From: Erodium maritimum
Lineage: Eukaryota; Streptophyta; Magnoliopsida; Geraniales; Geraniaceae
Assembly: GCA_963921825.1 (NCBI GenBank)
Contig: OY997588.1
Span: 126,015,203-126,079,202 of the forward strand
Length of the DNA: 64,000 nt
Direction: 5' to 3'
Shown piece after piece: positions 16,522 through 25,949 of this stretch. Each line of letters begins with the position of its first letter. The stretch's first letter is position 1. The notes beneath the pieces were generated by a model that was not told where the DNA came from, did no database searches, and worked only from the letters and a program-made list of their open reading frames with translations. Position numbers and translations under genes: made by a program.

Positions 16522-16538
16522 AAATGACCGAATTTATA
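16522..16538. repeat. Left target-site duplication of young LINE
   Basis: AAATGACCGAATTTATA here is repeated exactly at 22151-22167, just after the poly-A of the LINE. A perfect 17-bp duplication means a recent insertion and fixes both ends of the element. Confidence 0.9.
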
Positions 16539-16645
16539 CAGTAGAGGTATTTCGCTCCGAATTTTTCGGAAGCTGAAATTAGGTTTTGTCTCCTCTTTCT
16601 GAGGTCGTACAAAGGCGGCGCCGTCGTGGTGTTGGGGTCGATACA

Positions 16646-16696
16646 ATGTTCTTTCTCTTAATTTCTAATTACTCTAGCCGGAGAGAAGGAATATGA
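16646..16696 (+). CDS. Upstream ORF of LINE, 16 codons
   Basis: ATG at 16646 opens a 16-residue peptide whose stop TGA (16694-16696) overlaps the ORF1 start (16693-16695) as ATGA. No function is recognised for the peptide. The exact overlap with the next start suggests a role in delivering ribosomes to ORF1 by termination and reinitiation, which is inference. Confidence 0.45.
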   Translation: MFFLLISNYSSRREGI

Positions 16697-18078
16697 CACA
16701 GGAACAGCGGCAGATTCGTGATTTGGGGCTCGAGGAATTGGAGGGCCGAATTGGGGGAATGGCGTTGGAGGAAGAGGAGGAAGAATTGTTTATCCCGGAA
16801 AGTGAGTTGAAGGAGGGGGGAGAGAAATTCAAATACGGTTTGGCAGGGAAGCTTCTGTCCAGGAAACGTTTCAACAAAGGGGCGTTTAAGGAAGTATTGA
16901 AACGTATATGGGATGAACCCAATCTGGTAATTGAATCTCTTGCACCCTCTGTTTTTGGATTTTTCTTTCCTTCTGATCGATCGAGACATAGGGTTTTAGA
17001 TATGGAACCGTGGTGGTTCAACAAATCTTTGATCATGCTGAAGGTTTTCAATCCGGATGAGAAGCCACAGAACATTGTGTTCTCTGAAACCATGCTTTGG
17101 GTACAGGTTCATGATTTACCTTTCAGGGCTAGAACTGAAAAAGTGGGGGCAAGGATAGGTCATATGTTGGGGAGATATTTGGAGGCTGACTGTAATGCAG
17201 AAGGAAGGGCCAAAGAGGAGTTCTTGCGCATAAGAATTTTGTGGAGTATTCACAGACCATTGAGAAGGAAGGTGAAGTTGGCGCTGGGTGATACAAAGGA
17301 AGCGACTTGGGTGTCATTAAAATTCGAACGAATGCAGGACTTCTGTTATTGTTGTGGAAGGGTGAGTCACACTGTTAAGGAGTGTGAGAATGTGGAGGTG
17401 GGGAAGGAGCCGGAGGTGCTACCGTACGGGGATTTCATGCGTGCGGGTCTACTGGTAGGGCGATCGGGGCCGTCCAAACTGATGGCTTCGAACCAAAATC
17501 AGTTGAGTACCGAGAATGAGATTGAGCATGGGAGGAGAAATGAATCCCCGGTTCGGTCTGCTGGGAATGGGAGGGTGGAGAGCAATGTGGTTGGGGATTT
17601 GAGATACGAAGTTCCAGGTGATAGGAGAATAAATGGGATTGAAGTAGAGGATGGCATGAGCAAAGAAGTTGCACCTGGCCTTCAGAAAAGAAATGCTTCA
17701 GAAGGAATTGCTGCAGAAGGTTTGAATGAGTTACAGGGTGTGGGCTCAGTTGATTTGAATAAAAATTCGGGAGATGAGGAACTCTCTGTAACAAATGATG
17801 TTCAGGATGACAGAGATGCACAAAGTGTGGAGGTTGATTCCATGGAAGTGGGGATGGTTAGAGGGGCAAAAAAATTCAGGAGAATTGTGAGACCTAGAGT
17901 GAGTATGACTCGAAGCAGCTCGGCTCTGGGTAATAGTACTGCTTCGACACACAGGAAGAGAAGTTTGGAGACCGGTGAGCAATTGGGCGATTTTGGGACA
18001 ATTCTTGTCCCTGATTCTCAAGTCGTGGAACCGATGGAGTTGGCGAGGGTTGCTAAGCAACCCTGCCAATCCCAATGA
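16693..18078 (+). CDS. LINE ORF1 protein (RNA-binding, DUF4283 plus CCHC)
   Basis: Intact 461-residue ORF. After an acidic N-terminus (EEEEEE near residue 30) comes a DUF4283 domain: GLAGKLLSRKRFNKG from about residue 50, MEPWWFNKSLIMLKVF near 105, and VQVHDLPF near 137. A CX2CX4HX4C knuckle (FCYCCGRVSHTVKEC) lies near residues 217-231. The C-terminal half is low complexity, with a basic segment near the end. ORF1 proteins of plant L1 elements coat the element RNA in the cytoplasm and accompany ORF2. Its stop overlaps the ORF2 start as ATGA at 18075-18078. The chosen ATG is the first in frame and directly follows the upstream ORF. Confidence 0.92.
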   Translation: MTQEQRQIRDLGLEELEGRIGGMALEEEEEELFIPESELKEGGEKFKYGLAGKLLSRKRFNKGAFKEVLKRIWDEPNLVIESLAPSVFGFFFPSDRSRHRVLDMEPWWFNKSLIMLKVFNPDEKPQNIVFSETMLWVQVHDLPFRARTEKVGARIGHMLGRYLEADCNAEGRAKEEFLRIRILWSIHRPLRRKVKLALGDTKEATWVSLKFERMQDFCYCCGRVSHTVKECENVEVGKEPEVLPYGDFMRAGLLVGRSGPSKLMASNQNQLSTENEIEHGRRNESPVRSAGNGRVESNVVGDLRYEVPGDRRINGIEVEDGMSKEVAPGLQKRNASEGIAAEGLNELQGVGSVDLNKNSGDEELSVTNDVQDDRDAQSVEVDSMEVGMVRGAKKFRRIVRPRVSMTRSSSALGNSTASTHRKRSLETGEQLGDFGTILVPDSQVVEPMELARVAKQPCQSQ

Positions 18079-21000
18079 TTATTCTAGCATGGAACTGCCG
18101 GGGGCTTGGGAACCCCTGGGCGCAACATTTCCTTATTGAGTATGTTGCTCAAAAGAAGCCCAAGGTTGTTTTTCTGTCAGAAACCAAATGCAAAAAGGAA
18201 CTTGTGGAGAGAATGAAGGGGAGATTAGCTATGGATGGTGTATGTCTCGTGGAGAGCAGGAATGGAGGAGGAGGTATAGCCATGTACTGGAAAGGCGAAG
18301 CTGAAGGGAGTTTGAGAACTCTTTCCCCGAGTCATATTGACATGGAGTATGTCAATGAGGAGGGGATTAGAGTTCGCATAACAGGGATCTATGGCAAGCC
18401 GATAAGGGGGGAGAGGTGGCAAACATGGAACTTGATTAGAAGGCTAAGTACGCAGAGTGATTTTCCTTGGGTCATGATAGGTGATTTTAATAATACCCTG
18501 TCGGATGACGATGCTCGGGGTTGCGATCCTTACCCAAGGAACTTACAGGTAGGATTTTTAGAAGCGCTGGGGGATAGTGGCCTTCGTGATGTGCCTATTG
18601 GTGGATATAGGTTCACATGGGAGAAGGGGCGACATGGCCCTCGTCGCATGGAAATTCAGTTAGACCGTGCAACAACAAACTGTGCTTGGGATAATATTTT
18701 TCCTGAGACGAGACTTATGCATGGGGGGTTGTCAACCTCGGACCATGCACCCATATTGCTTTTCGGGAGAAATGAGGAACAAGGGTGGAGAGTCAAGTCA
18801 TTCAGGTTTGAGGAAGCATGGGCTCGGGAACCTGATTGTTTGGAGGTAGTTCGAGGAGCTTGGGAGGCAGATCCGGGAGCAAGCATCGGAGAGAGAATTA
18901 GACAGGTGACAAGAGATTTAAAAAGATGGAGCGAGCTGAACCTGGAGCCTATTAATAAACGAATAAAAGAGTGCAAGGCGGAAATGAATAGGCTTAAAGG
19001 AAGGTAGGACATACAAAGTGGGGAGCGAGTTCATCAGTTAAGGGTGAAACTCACAGGTTTATTAGCTCAGAGGGATGATATATGGAGACAACGTGCCAAA
19101 TTAAATTGGTATGTAAGTGGGGACCGAAACACTCGTTATTTTCATGTTAAAACGTCGGCCCGGAGGAGAAGGAATAGAATTCGTAGCTTGAAAGACGAAC
19201 AGGGTAACAAGCGGGTTTGGGGAGAGGGACTGGAAGAAGTAATGGTGAATTATTTTGAGAAATTGTTTGCTGAAGGGGAGTCAGGTGTGGAAGAGGTCAG
19301 TAGGTTAATCCCGCGAAGTGTCACAGAGGAGCAAAACCGAGAGATGCTGAAACCGGTTGAAAAGGGTGAAGTTAGGAAAGCCTTATTTAGCATGAAACCT
19401 CTCAAGGCGCCTGGTCCGGACGGGTTAAACCCGGGATTTTTTCAGCGGTATTGGGATATCGTGGGGGATCAACTACACTTGCTCGTGAGAGAGGTGTTCG
19501 TAACAGAACATTTCCCTCTTTCACTAAATGAGACGAATGTAGTGTTGATTCCGAAAGTCATGAGGCCGGAGGTGATGAGTGATTTTAGGCCAATAGCTTT
19601 ATGTAATGTAGTCTACAAAATCATTACTAAAGTTATGGTGGCTCGAATGTCCAGTTGTCTGCAGGAAGTTATCTCGGAATACCAAAGTGCCTTTCTGAAA
19701 GGACGTTTGATTACTGACAATATCATTATTTCAGGTGAGGTGCTTCACTCTTTAAAGTCAAGGAGACGGGGGAAAGTGGGGATGATGGCGATGAAGGTGG
19801 ATATGCACAAAGCATATGACAGGGTGGAGTGGAGGTATTTGGAGAATGTTATGAGGTGTATGGGATTTGATGATTGGTGGGTGGGATTGACTATGGAGTA
19901 TGTGAGAACCCCGAAGCTCTGGGTGACGGCAGAAGGGAGGAGAATGGGGGTGATCAATCCAGGTTGGGGTATACGACAAGGAGATCCTCTCTCTCCTTAT
20001 TTGTTCATTATCTGTGCCGAAGGACTATCCAGATTGATTGTCGATTACGAGAATCGGGGTCTGATTCATGGTTCGAAGGTATCACGTGGAGCTCCTTCCA
20101 TCACACATTTATTGTTCGCTGATGATAGTTTTTTCTTTGGACATGCCACTGAGATAGAGGTGAACAGATGGAAGGAGTTGTTGGGGAAATATGAGAGTGC
20201 GTCGGGGCAACAGATTAACCCGCGGAAGTCCATGGTGTATTTCAGTCCGAATACAGAGATAGCAGAGAGGGAGCGGGTTTCGGAAGTTCTAGAAATGAGA
20301 AATGTGGAGGAGGTCGGGACGTATTTAGGCATGTCGGCCATGGTGGGAAGGAGTAAGTATCGGACCTTTAAGTATATTAAAGACCGGATCCAGAGTAGAT
20401 TGGGAAGCTGGAATGAGTTATTTCTGAGTAAAGCCGGAAAGGAGGTGCTCCTCAAGGCAGTGATTCAGGCGTTACCAGCTTATTTGATGAGCGTTCATTT
20501 GTTACCTCTTGATCTCTTACGAGAAATTGAGACAATTATGAATAGATTCTGGTGGTCTCATGATAACAGGACCGGGAAAGGGCTCAGGTGGAGTAGTTGG
20601 GGCGAGTTGTGCAAATATAAGCAGATGGGTGGTTTGGGTTTTAAATGCCTGCAGGACTTTAATGTGGCACTGTTGGGAAATCAGGGGTGGAGATTGATGC
20701 ATAATAAGAATAGCTTGGCAACAAAGGTTCTGAAAGCTAAGAATTTCCCATTGACCGAGTTCATTTATGCTGAAGTTCGGGGACCAGTTAACCCAATTTG
20801 GAGAAGCTTAATGGCTGGACAAGAGGTGGTTCGGAGAGGAATTAGAAGGGTAGTGGGAATCGGTAACTCGGCTGTCCTGAATAACCCGTGGGTGAATTCT
20901 GAAACGGGGTTTATCCAGGACGAGCCGAGGGTGGTAGAAGGCTGGTCCATAAGTCGGTTGATGAATTATGGGCAAAGAAGTTGGAATTCAGACTTGGTTG

Positions 21001-22124
21001 GCAGGGTATTTACGGAGAGGGACGCTGAAGCAATTTTAAGTGTCCCTATTAGTTGGTCAATGGAGGAGGACAAGTGGTACTGGAAGGACACTAGAGATGG
21101 AGTTTATTCAGTCAAAGTGGCTTACAGGGAGATCCAGGCTAGAAGGGGTATTTGGAGACAGGAGGAACGGGATGGTTTTTGGAAGTGGGTATGGTCACTA
21201 AAGGTCCCGCCCATGGTGTACCATCTTATCTGGAGAGGAGTCTCAGGTAATTTACCAACTAATCTGAATTTAAGTACTCGTTATGTTCCTGTACAAGGAT
21301 ATTGCACTGAATGTGGAGAATTGGAGAGTGTTGAGCATGTATTCATAGAATGCCCGGTAGCTAGAGACCTTTGGGGGAGAACAACGGTGGTCCTATTGGC
21401 TCAGTATTCTCGATTCAGGGATTGGTTGGAGGTTCAAAAGGCTACAGGGAACGCTGATTCTTTAGCTCAAATCGCTATGGGTTGTTGGGTGCTTTGGCGA
21501 GCAAGGAATCAACGGGTATGGCAATCAAAGAAAGTCTCAGGGGAAGCTCTTCTCCAGATGACTATGGGATTGTGGAAAGAGTGGGTGGAGGCGCAGGCAT
21601 TGAAATCGGTTGCAGGACCGGCGGTGGCAACAGGAAACAAGAAATGGCGCCGACCGGAAATGAACCAAGTTAAGCTGAATGTAGATGGGGCCGTGTATGA
21701 AGGATGGGGAGGTGGAGGAGGACTTGTGGTGAGGGGAGCGGCAGGAGAAGTGTTGGGGGTCCGGAGTGTTGTTTATCCGGGATTGAAGGACCCGGAGGTG
21801 ATAGAGGCGATGGTGGTTCGGGATGCACTCCGGTGGCTCCAACAGGTGGAGTGGACTGCAGGAACAGTAGAGACGGATTGCCTTGGTGTGGTATTGGCAA
21901 TTAATTCTGCTGATAGACTTTGTATCCCGTTGGGGAGTATTATTGATGATTGTAAGGTCTTGTTGAGGGGCTTAATGGGTTACAGGGTTCGTCATGTCCG
22001 TAGAGAGGCTAATCAAGTAGCTCATACCATAGCTCGTTATGCCCGGGAGTGGGCGACTATTTCTTTTGATCCTGATTGTATGTCAGACCCGATTCCGGGG
22101 CTACTGGCTTTGGATTTAAGTTAA
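18075..22124 (+). pseudogene. LINE ORF2 polyprotein with one nonsense codon
   Basis: 1,349-codon frame broken once, by TAG at 19005-19007 (codon 311). Endonuclease domain (1-235): WNCRGLG, SETK, IYG, GDFN, LDRA and SDHAPI are all present. Reverse transcriptase: YQSAFLKGRLITDN, KVDMHKAYDRVEW, IRQGDPLSPYLF and the catalytic FADD near residue 681. Then a zf-RVT segment (CTECGELESVEHVFIEC) and a C-terminal RNase H domain from about residue 1195 (NVDGAV, EAMVVRDAL, ETDC, REANQVAH). The protein would nick the target and copy the RNA. As it stands it would yield only the endonuclease unless the stop is read through. The base change CAG to TAG is the simplest origin (inference). Confidence 0.9.
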
Positions 22125-22167
22125 TGAATTCCAGAATTTCGTCAGAAAAAAAATGACCGAATTTATA

Positions 22168-22550
22168 AAATAGAAGAAGATATAAATGACAAATCATGAC
22201 CTGTCAAATTAAAATATAATGTAATTGGCTTGTATATAAAGAAAGAACATAACACTTTAAAATTGAGTTGTTAGGAGTGAATCATGTAGTCTATAGATAA
22301 TTAAAATGTATAAGGACAGTAGGTGTATTGTAAAAGAGTTGATATTCCATATCATGCAAAAGAAGGCCAATCCCTCTCAATAATCCAGAAATAAAGAAGA
22401 AGGATGTGGAAAAAGAGAGAAGTGATTGTTGAAGAGTTGCTCTCAAATATCATAATATTATAGTAGTTGAAGTGAAGGGTTGAGTTTGATATGATGCCGT
22501 GCCATTATGCTTTTGCTGCTTATCCCAAAAAGGAGTAAACAATGTTTTAG
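22168..22550. other. Spacer between LINE and PIF element
   Basis: AT-rich sequence with nothing recognisable apart from the right copy of the LINE target duplication just before it. Confidence 0.5.
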
Positions 22551-22952
22551 GCTCCATCACTCACTCTCACATGCCGTCAGACCATGTACGATGGAAAGGC
22601 CCTGAGTCCCTTGTGCTGACTAGACAAAAGTGTGGTCTTAGGGACTCAGAATAGTGAGTGTTTTGCAATGAGAGGTTCTGGGTGAGACCCTTGTGCTGAC
22701 TGGATGCTGAGTTGTTAATTAATTGATATTTTGTTGTTTTATTTAATTCTTTATCAGAAACCGTTTAAATTATATTAAATATAAACAAACGTGAAAAATA
22801 ATAATTAATGACAATAAATATATAATAAATAAATTTAACACGAATAAAAATGAACTTTTAATTTTATTCATCCCCTTTTAATACAACCCAAAAACCAGCT
22901 CCAAGAGTACAACCGACTACTCGTCGTCACGGAAACCAGCTCCATATAGACC

Positions 22953-24301
22953 TCATAAGTGCTCCATAAGATCATTTTGTAGTTGCCTGTGGGTCTCATG
23001 ATTTGTGACACTTGGTTGACAATCCACTCGTTGCTGGTATGCCAATGGCCCTCCGTGGTGCCATCGTTCCGGTGGTGTCCAATTTGGCATTTCTGGAGGT
23101 TGCTCGTACAACAACTCCTCATCCCCATACTCGTACCGGTCACGCTCATCCTCTACAATCATGTTGTGTAGAATGATGCAAGTGTGCATGATATCAGCCA
23201 AAGTGTGTGGGCTCCAAGTACGTGCGGGACGAGAAATGATGTGCCACCTTTCTTGAAGTACTCCAAAATCCCTTTCAATATCTTTCCAAACACCTTCTTG
23301 GCATTTAGAAAACAACTTCTCTTTGGGCGAGTAGGGATGCCGAATAGTCTTCACGAACCGTGCCCATGTTGGGTAAATGTCGTCCACCAAGTAATAAGGT
23401 CGGTCGTACCGATGGCTGTTGATAACGTACTCCACAGCTAGCTCACGACCGTAGTAAGCGTCTTGGAATAAGTGGATGTTGTTGAGGACGTTGATGTCAT
23501 TGTTCGAGCCAACCATCCCAAAAAACGCATGCTAAATCCATAAATCACGGGACGCTACAACTTCAAGCATAACCGTCTTGTCCCCTGGTGACTTCCCTGC
23601 CCATGGGCTCCCTGGTCTTCGGTTGGGCAGTTCTTCCACTTCCAATGCATGCAGTCAAGACTCCCCGCCATTCCGGGAAACGCTCGGTTGTACCCTTCTC
23701 TGAGTAAGCGCTCCATGTTAGCCGGTGTGGGTGTACGCTCAGACTCGGCTCCGAATACCTCAATGACGGCCTTGCAAAACTTACGTAAACATTCAAGTAT
23801 GGTGCTTACCCCAATGTGCAGAGTTTCGTCCAATGAACCGATAGAGCACCCATACGCAAGCATCCGTATCGCGGCGGTGCACTTCTGTTCCGTTGATAAG
23901 CCCAATCGTGAGGCCGCGTCGGGCTTCTGAACGAAGTAATAGTCGTGTTCCTTTACCTTGTCCATAATCCGTTGAAAAAGTGGTTTGAACATACGGAACC
24001 GACGCCTAAACATATCTGGGTCATATATGGGTTGATCGACAAAATAGTACCTCATTAATTGGCCGTGGGCTTCGGCACGACCTCTCTTAATCTCTCGTCG
24101 CATTGGTTCCCCACAATCGGCCCTCTCGATCCTTGGCATTGCTCTCTGCATGCTCCTTTCAATCCCCTGCCGGAGTCGTCGCTTAACTACCCGCATTCGG
24201 GCTGCCATCTCCTCATATGGCGGCAGTTGGGCTGCCATCTCCTCATACGTCGACATTTGGGCTGCCATCTCCTCATATGTCAGAACCTCATCGTCAGACA
24301 T
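22953..24301 (-). pseudogene. PIF/Harbinger (HARBI1-like) transposase
   Basis: Starts at ATG 24301. First block, about 230 residues in frame: MSDDEVL, then three repeats of a TYEEMAAQ-like unit, a basic helix region, RMLAYGCSIGSLDETLHIG (helix-turn-helix) and GSLDCMHWKWKNCP with the first catalytic Asp near residue 214. A one-base frameshift near 23610 moves the frame to GDKTVMLEVVAS and LWI, followed by a TAG at 23533-23535 where the family has Trp. The second block carries SNNDINVL (second Asp), RPYYLVDDIYP and ILHNMIVEDE (acidic third position). So the DDE triad survives but two lesions break the gene. The enzyme cuts and inserts at TTA/TAA. Related cellular genes are called ALP1/HARBI1; the repeats and context argue for a transposon copy. 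Confidence 0.88.
24201..24287. repeat. 30-bp tandem repeat in transposase N-terminus
   Basis: Three adjacent units, each starting GCTGCCATCTCCTCATA on the plus strand, encode repeated YEEMAAQ on the minus strand. In-frame repeats of this kind change the length of the acidic N-terminal tail without breaking the frame. Confidence 0.85.
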
Positions 24302-24474
24302 TTTGGAATTTAGAGAGTAGAATGTGGGAATGAGAGAGTGAAATTGGAGAATGGGTGTGAAAAAATGAGGTTGGGGTTGAGGTAATTATAGAGTTTAAAT
24401 TGTTTTAGATTTAATTAAAAAAAAAGTTTTTGCCGACCGTTGTCAAACGGTCTTATCATTGGGCTGCCACGTGT

Positions 24475-24666
24475 CGCCACACGAGAGGACGGGAACGAGA
24501 CAGGGCCGAGGGGCGAGGGGCGCGCGCCCGGCCCGCGAGCGAGAGACGAGGGCCGAGTCCTGCGGTCTGGCCCGCATGTTTGCGGGCCACGTAAAAACCG
24601 TCCCACAGTGGGACGGCCCGCATCCCGCGGACCGCGAACGCGCGGGTCGGGCCCGAGGGCCGGCCC
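24475..24666. other. GC-rich hairpin cluster upstream of PIF transposase
   Basis: About 190 bp of very high GC in an AT-rich region. Several short perfect or near-perfect palindromes are visible: GCCCGCATGTTTGCGGGC, CCGTCCCACAGTGGGACGG and GGGCCCGAGGGCCGGCCC. It probably belongs to the end or subterminal region of the PIF element. Confidence 0.7.
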
Positions 24667-24699
24667 GTTTTGTTTGCTCTCATAATCCTATTACACGTT

Positions 24700-25313
24700 C
24701 TTATAACATGTTTTTTTTTTCTTGTAGATTCCTCGGGGGTAATTTCAATAACATGTTCATTTTGACATTTTAGTTGTAATAACTGATTTCGTGATCCATG
24801 TAACATGTTTTATCTGTCATTAACTTATCCTAAACATTTCATACTCCACGAGCTATTATGACACACACCATTAGTTTTGTTATAAATAAGTAACAATATA
24901 TTTTTCCACAAAAAAGAATTTTTTTAAGATTAAAAGATGAGTGTTTGCATATATTATATATTACGAGAAGATTTTCATACGATATGTTGAAACACACAAA
25001 GAAACAAATAATATTACAGATGCCAGACTGAAACAACGTAACATAGTACGCACAAACCGTATATTAAACGTGCACCCTATCTTTATAATATATGTAGTTA
25101 TTTGTCCAACTTCGAATTCAAGATCTCCTTAAAAAGTGAGCCATATATCACACGAATGTTCCCTATGAGACATAATAAAGAGTCATCTATAGTTATTACA
25201 AAAACAAAATAGTGTGTGGTTTTTGAGAAAAAACTTCAAGATTGTTTTTAACACATAATAGGTCATATATTAAGTTCTCGCCAATTAACTATCAAATTAA
25301 ATACGTTATTTCA

Positions 25314-25359
<46 letters not shown>

Positions 25360-25445
25360 TATACTAATACACATATGTAAATACAATATTAGTCTCAATT
25401 TCATTTTTGAAGAAAGTAAATACAAAATCTTGTTAGAGTTTTGGG
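24700..25445. other. AT-rich spacer with (ATT)n microsatellite
   Basis: No gene recognised. A run of about 14 ATT units lies at 25318-25360. Confidence 0.7.
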
Positions 25446-25735
25446 TTGTTGTCGACATCGACCATCCTCCAATCTCCTTCTAACCCGATCATCTCCACTA
25501 GGGCTTCTAGTCCTAACCTGGAACTATCAAGGCCTATAGGGACGGATCTCCATATACAACATCTAAAACAACTGATTCAGCAACATCAACCGCATAATGT
25601 TGTATTCTTGGAAACAAAAATGACCTCGGATCGTCTGACCATTATTCGGCGGAATCTAGGTTTCCATGACGATAAGGTGGAACAAACGGTTGGTGCCAGT
25701 GGTGGTCTCTCCATGTTTTGGATAATGAGGTTTCA
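25446..25735 (+). mobile_element. LINE ORF2 fragment (endonuclease start)
   Basis: A short open stretch reads LKQLIQQHQPHNVVFLETKM and then GFHDDKVEQTVGASGGLSMFW, the beginning of an L1 apurinic endonuclease (the FLETK segment holds the catalytic Glu). It stops abruptly at 25740 in AT-rich DNA. It is separate from the next LINE, which has its own copy of this segment at 26170, so it is a truncated second copy. Confidence 0.65.
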
Positions 25736-25949
25736 AAAAAATTAAGGTACTCTATATAAAATATAAAAAAATTAAGATAATGAGGTGGAATTACCCTTAA
25801 AATCTAATGAATTTTTTTTTCCTTTAAAAAAAGTGAACAATAAACTAACATATATTTTTTTTATGACATTTTACTAAAAATTTGACGTTTTTTTTTGAAA
25901 ATAAACTTTGACACTATCCTTCTCTATTTGTCCAGAGTAGGTTTTAGGG

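Larger units (their letters stand above)
16539..22150 (+). mobile_element. L1-clade LINE, full length, nearly intact
   Basis: 5.6 kb element bounded by the 17-bp duplication. Order: GC-rich 5' UTR of about 150 bp with a 16-codon upstream ORF, ORF1 (DUF4283 plus CCHC knuckle), ORF2 (apurinic endonuclease, reverse transcriptase, zf-RVT and RNase H), a short 3' UTR ending TTTCGTCAG, and a poly-A. A single in-frame TAG interrupts ORF2; no other damage was seen. The completeness and perfect target duplication suggest a young copy, possibly with active relatives elsewhere in the genome. Its 3' terminus (TTTCGTC plus A) is shared with retroposon Z at 51.7 kb. Confidence 0.93.
22560..24700 (-). mobile_element. 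PIF/Harbinger DNA transposon (near intact)
   Basis: The region between a degenerate palindromic segment near 22580-22710 (with CCTTGTGCTGACT occurring twice) and the GC-rich hairpin cluster near 24480-24666 holds a PIF-type transposase on the minus strand. The gene sits behind a promoter-like stretch (24310-24440). I could not fix the terminal inverted repeats or a TTA/TAA duplication by eye, so both ends are approximate. Only the transposase gene is present; the Myb-like partner is not seen here but a relative lies at 9.9-11.1 kb. Confidence 0.65.

Noticed and set aside
21537-21900. Antisense ORFs over LINE ORF2
   Set aside because: Shadows of the ORF2 frame with no independent support.
22560-24700. 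Terminal inverted repeats of the PIF element
   Set aside because: Some palindromic words at both ends look alike, but only about half the positions match; not strong enough to set boundaries.
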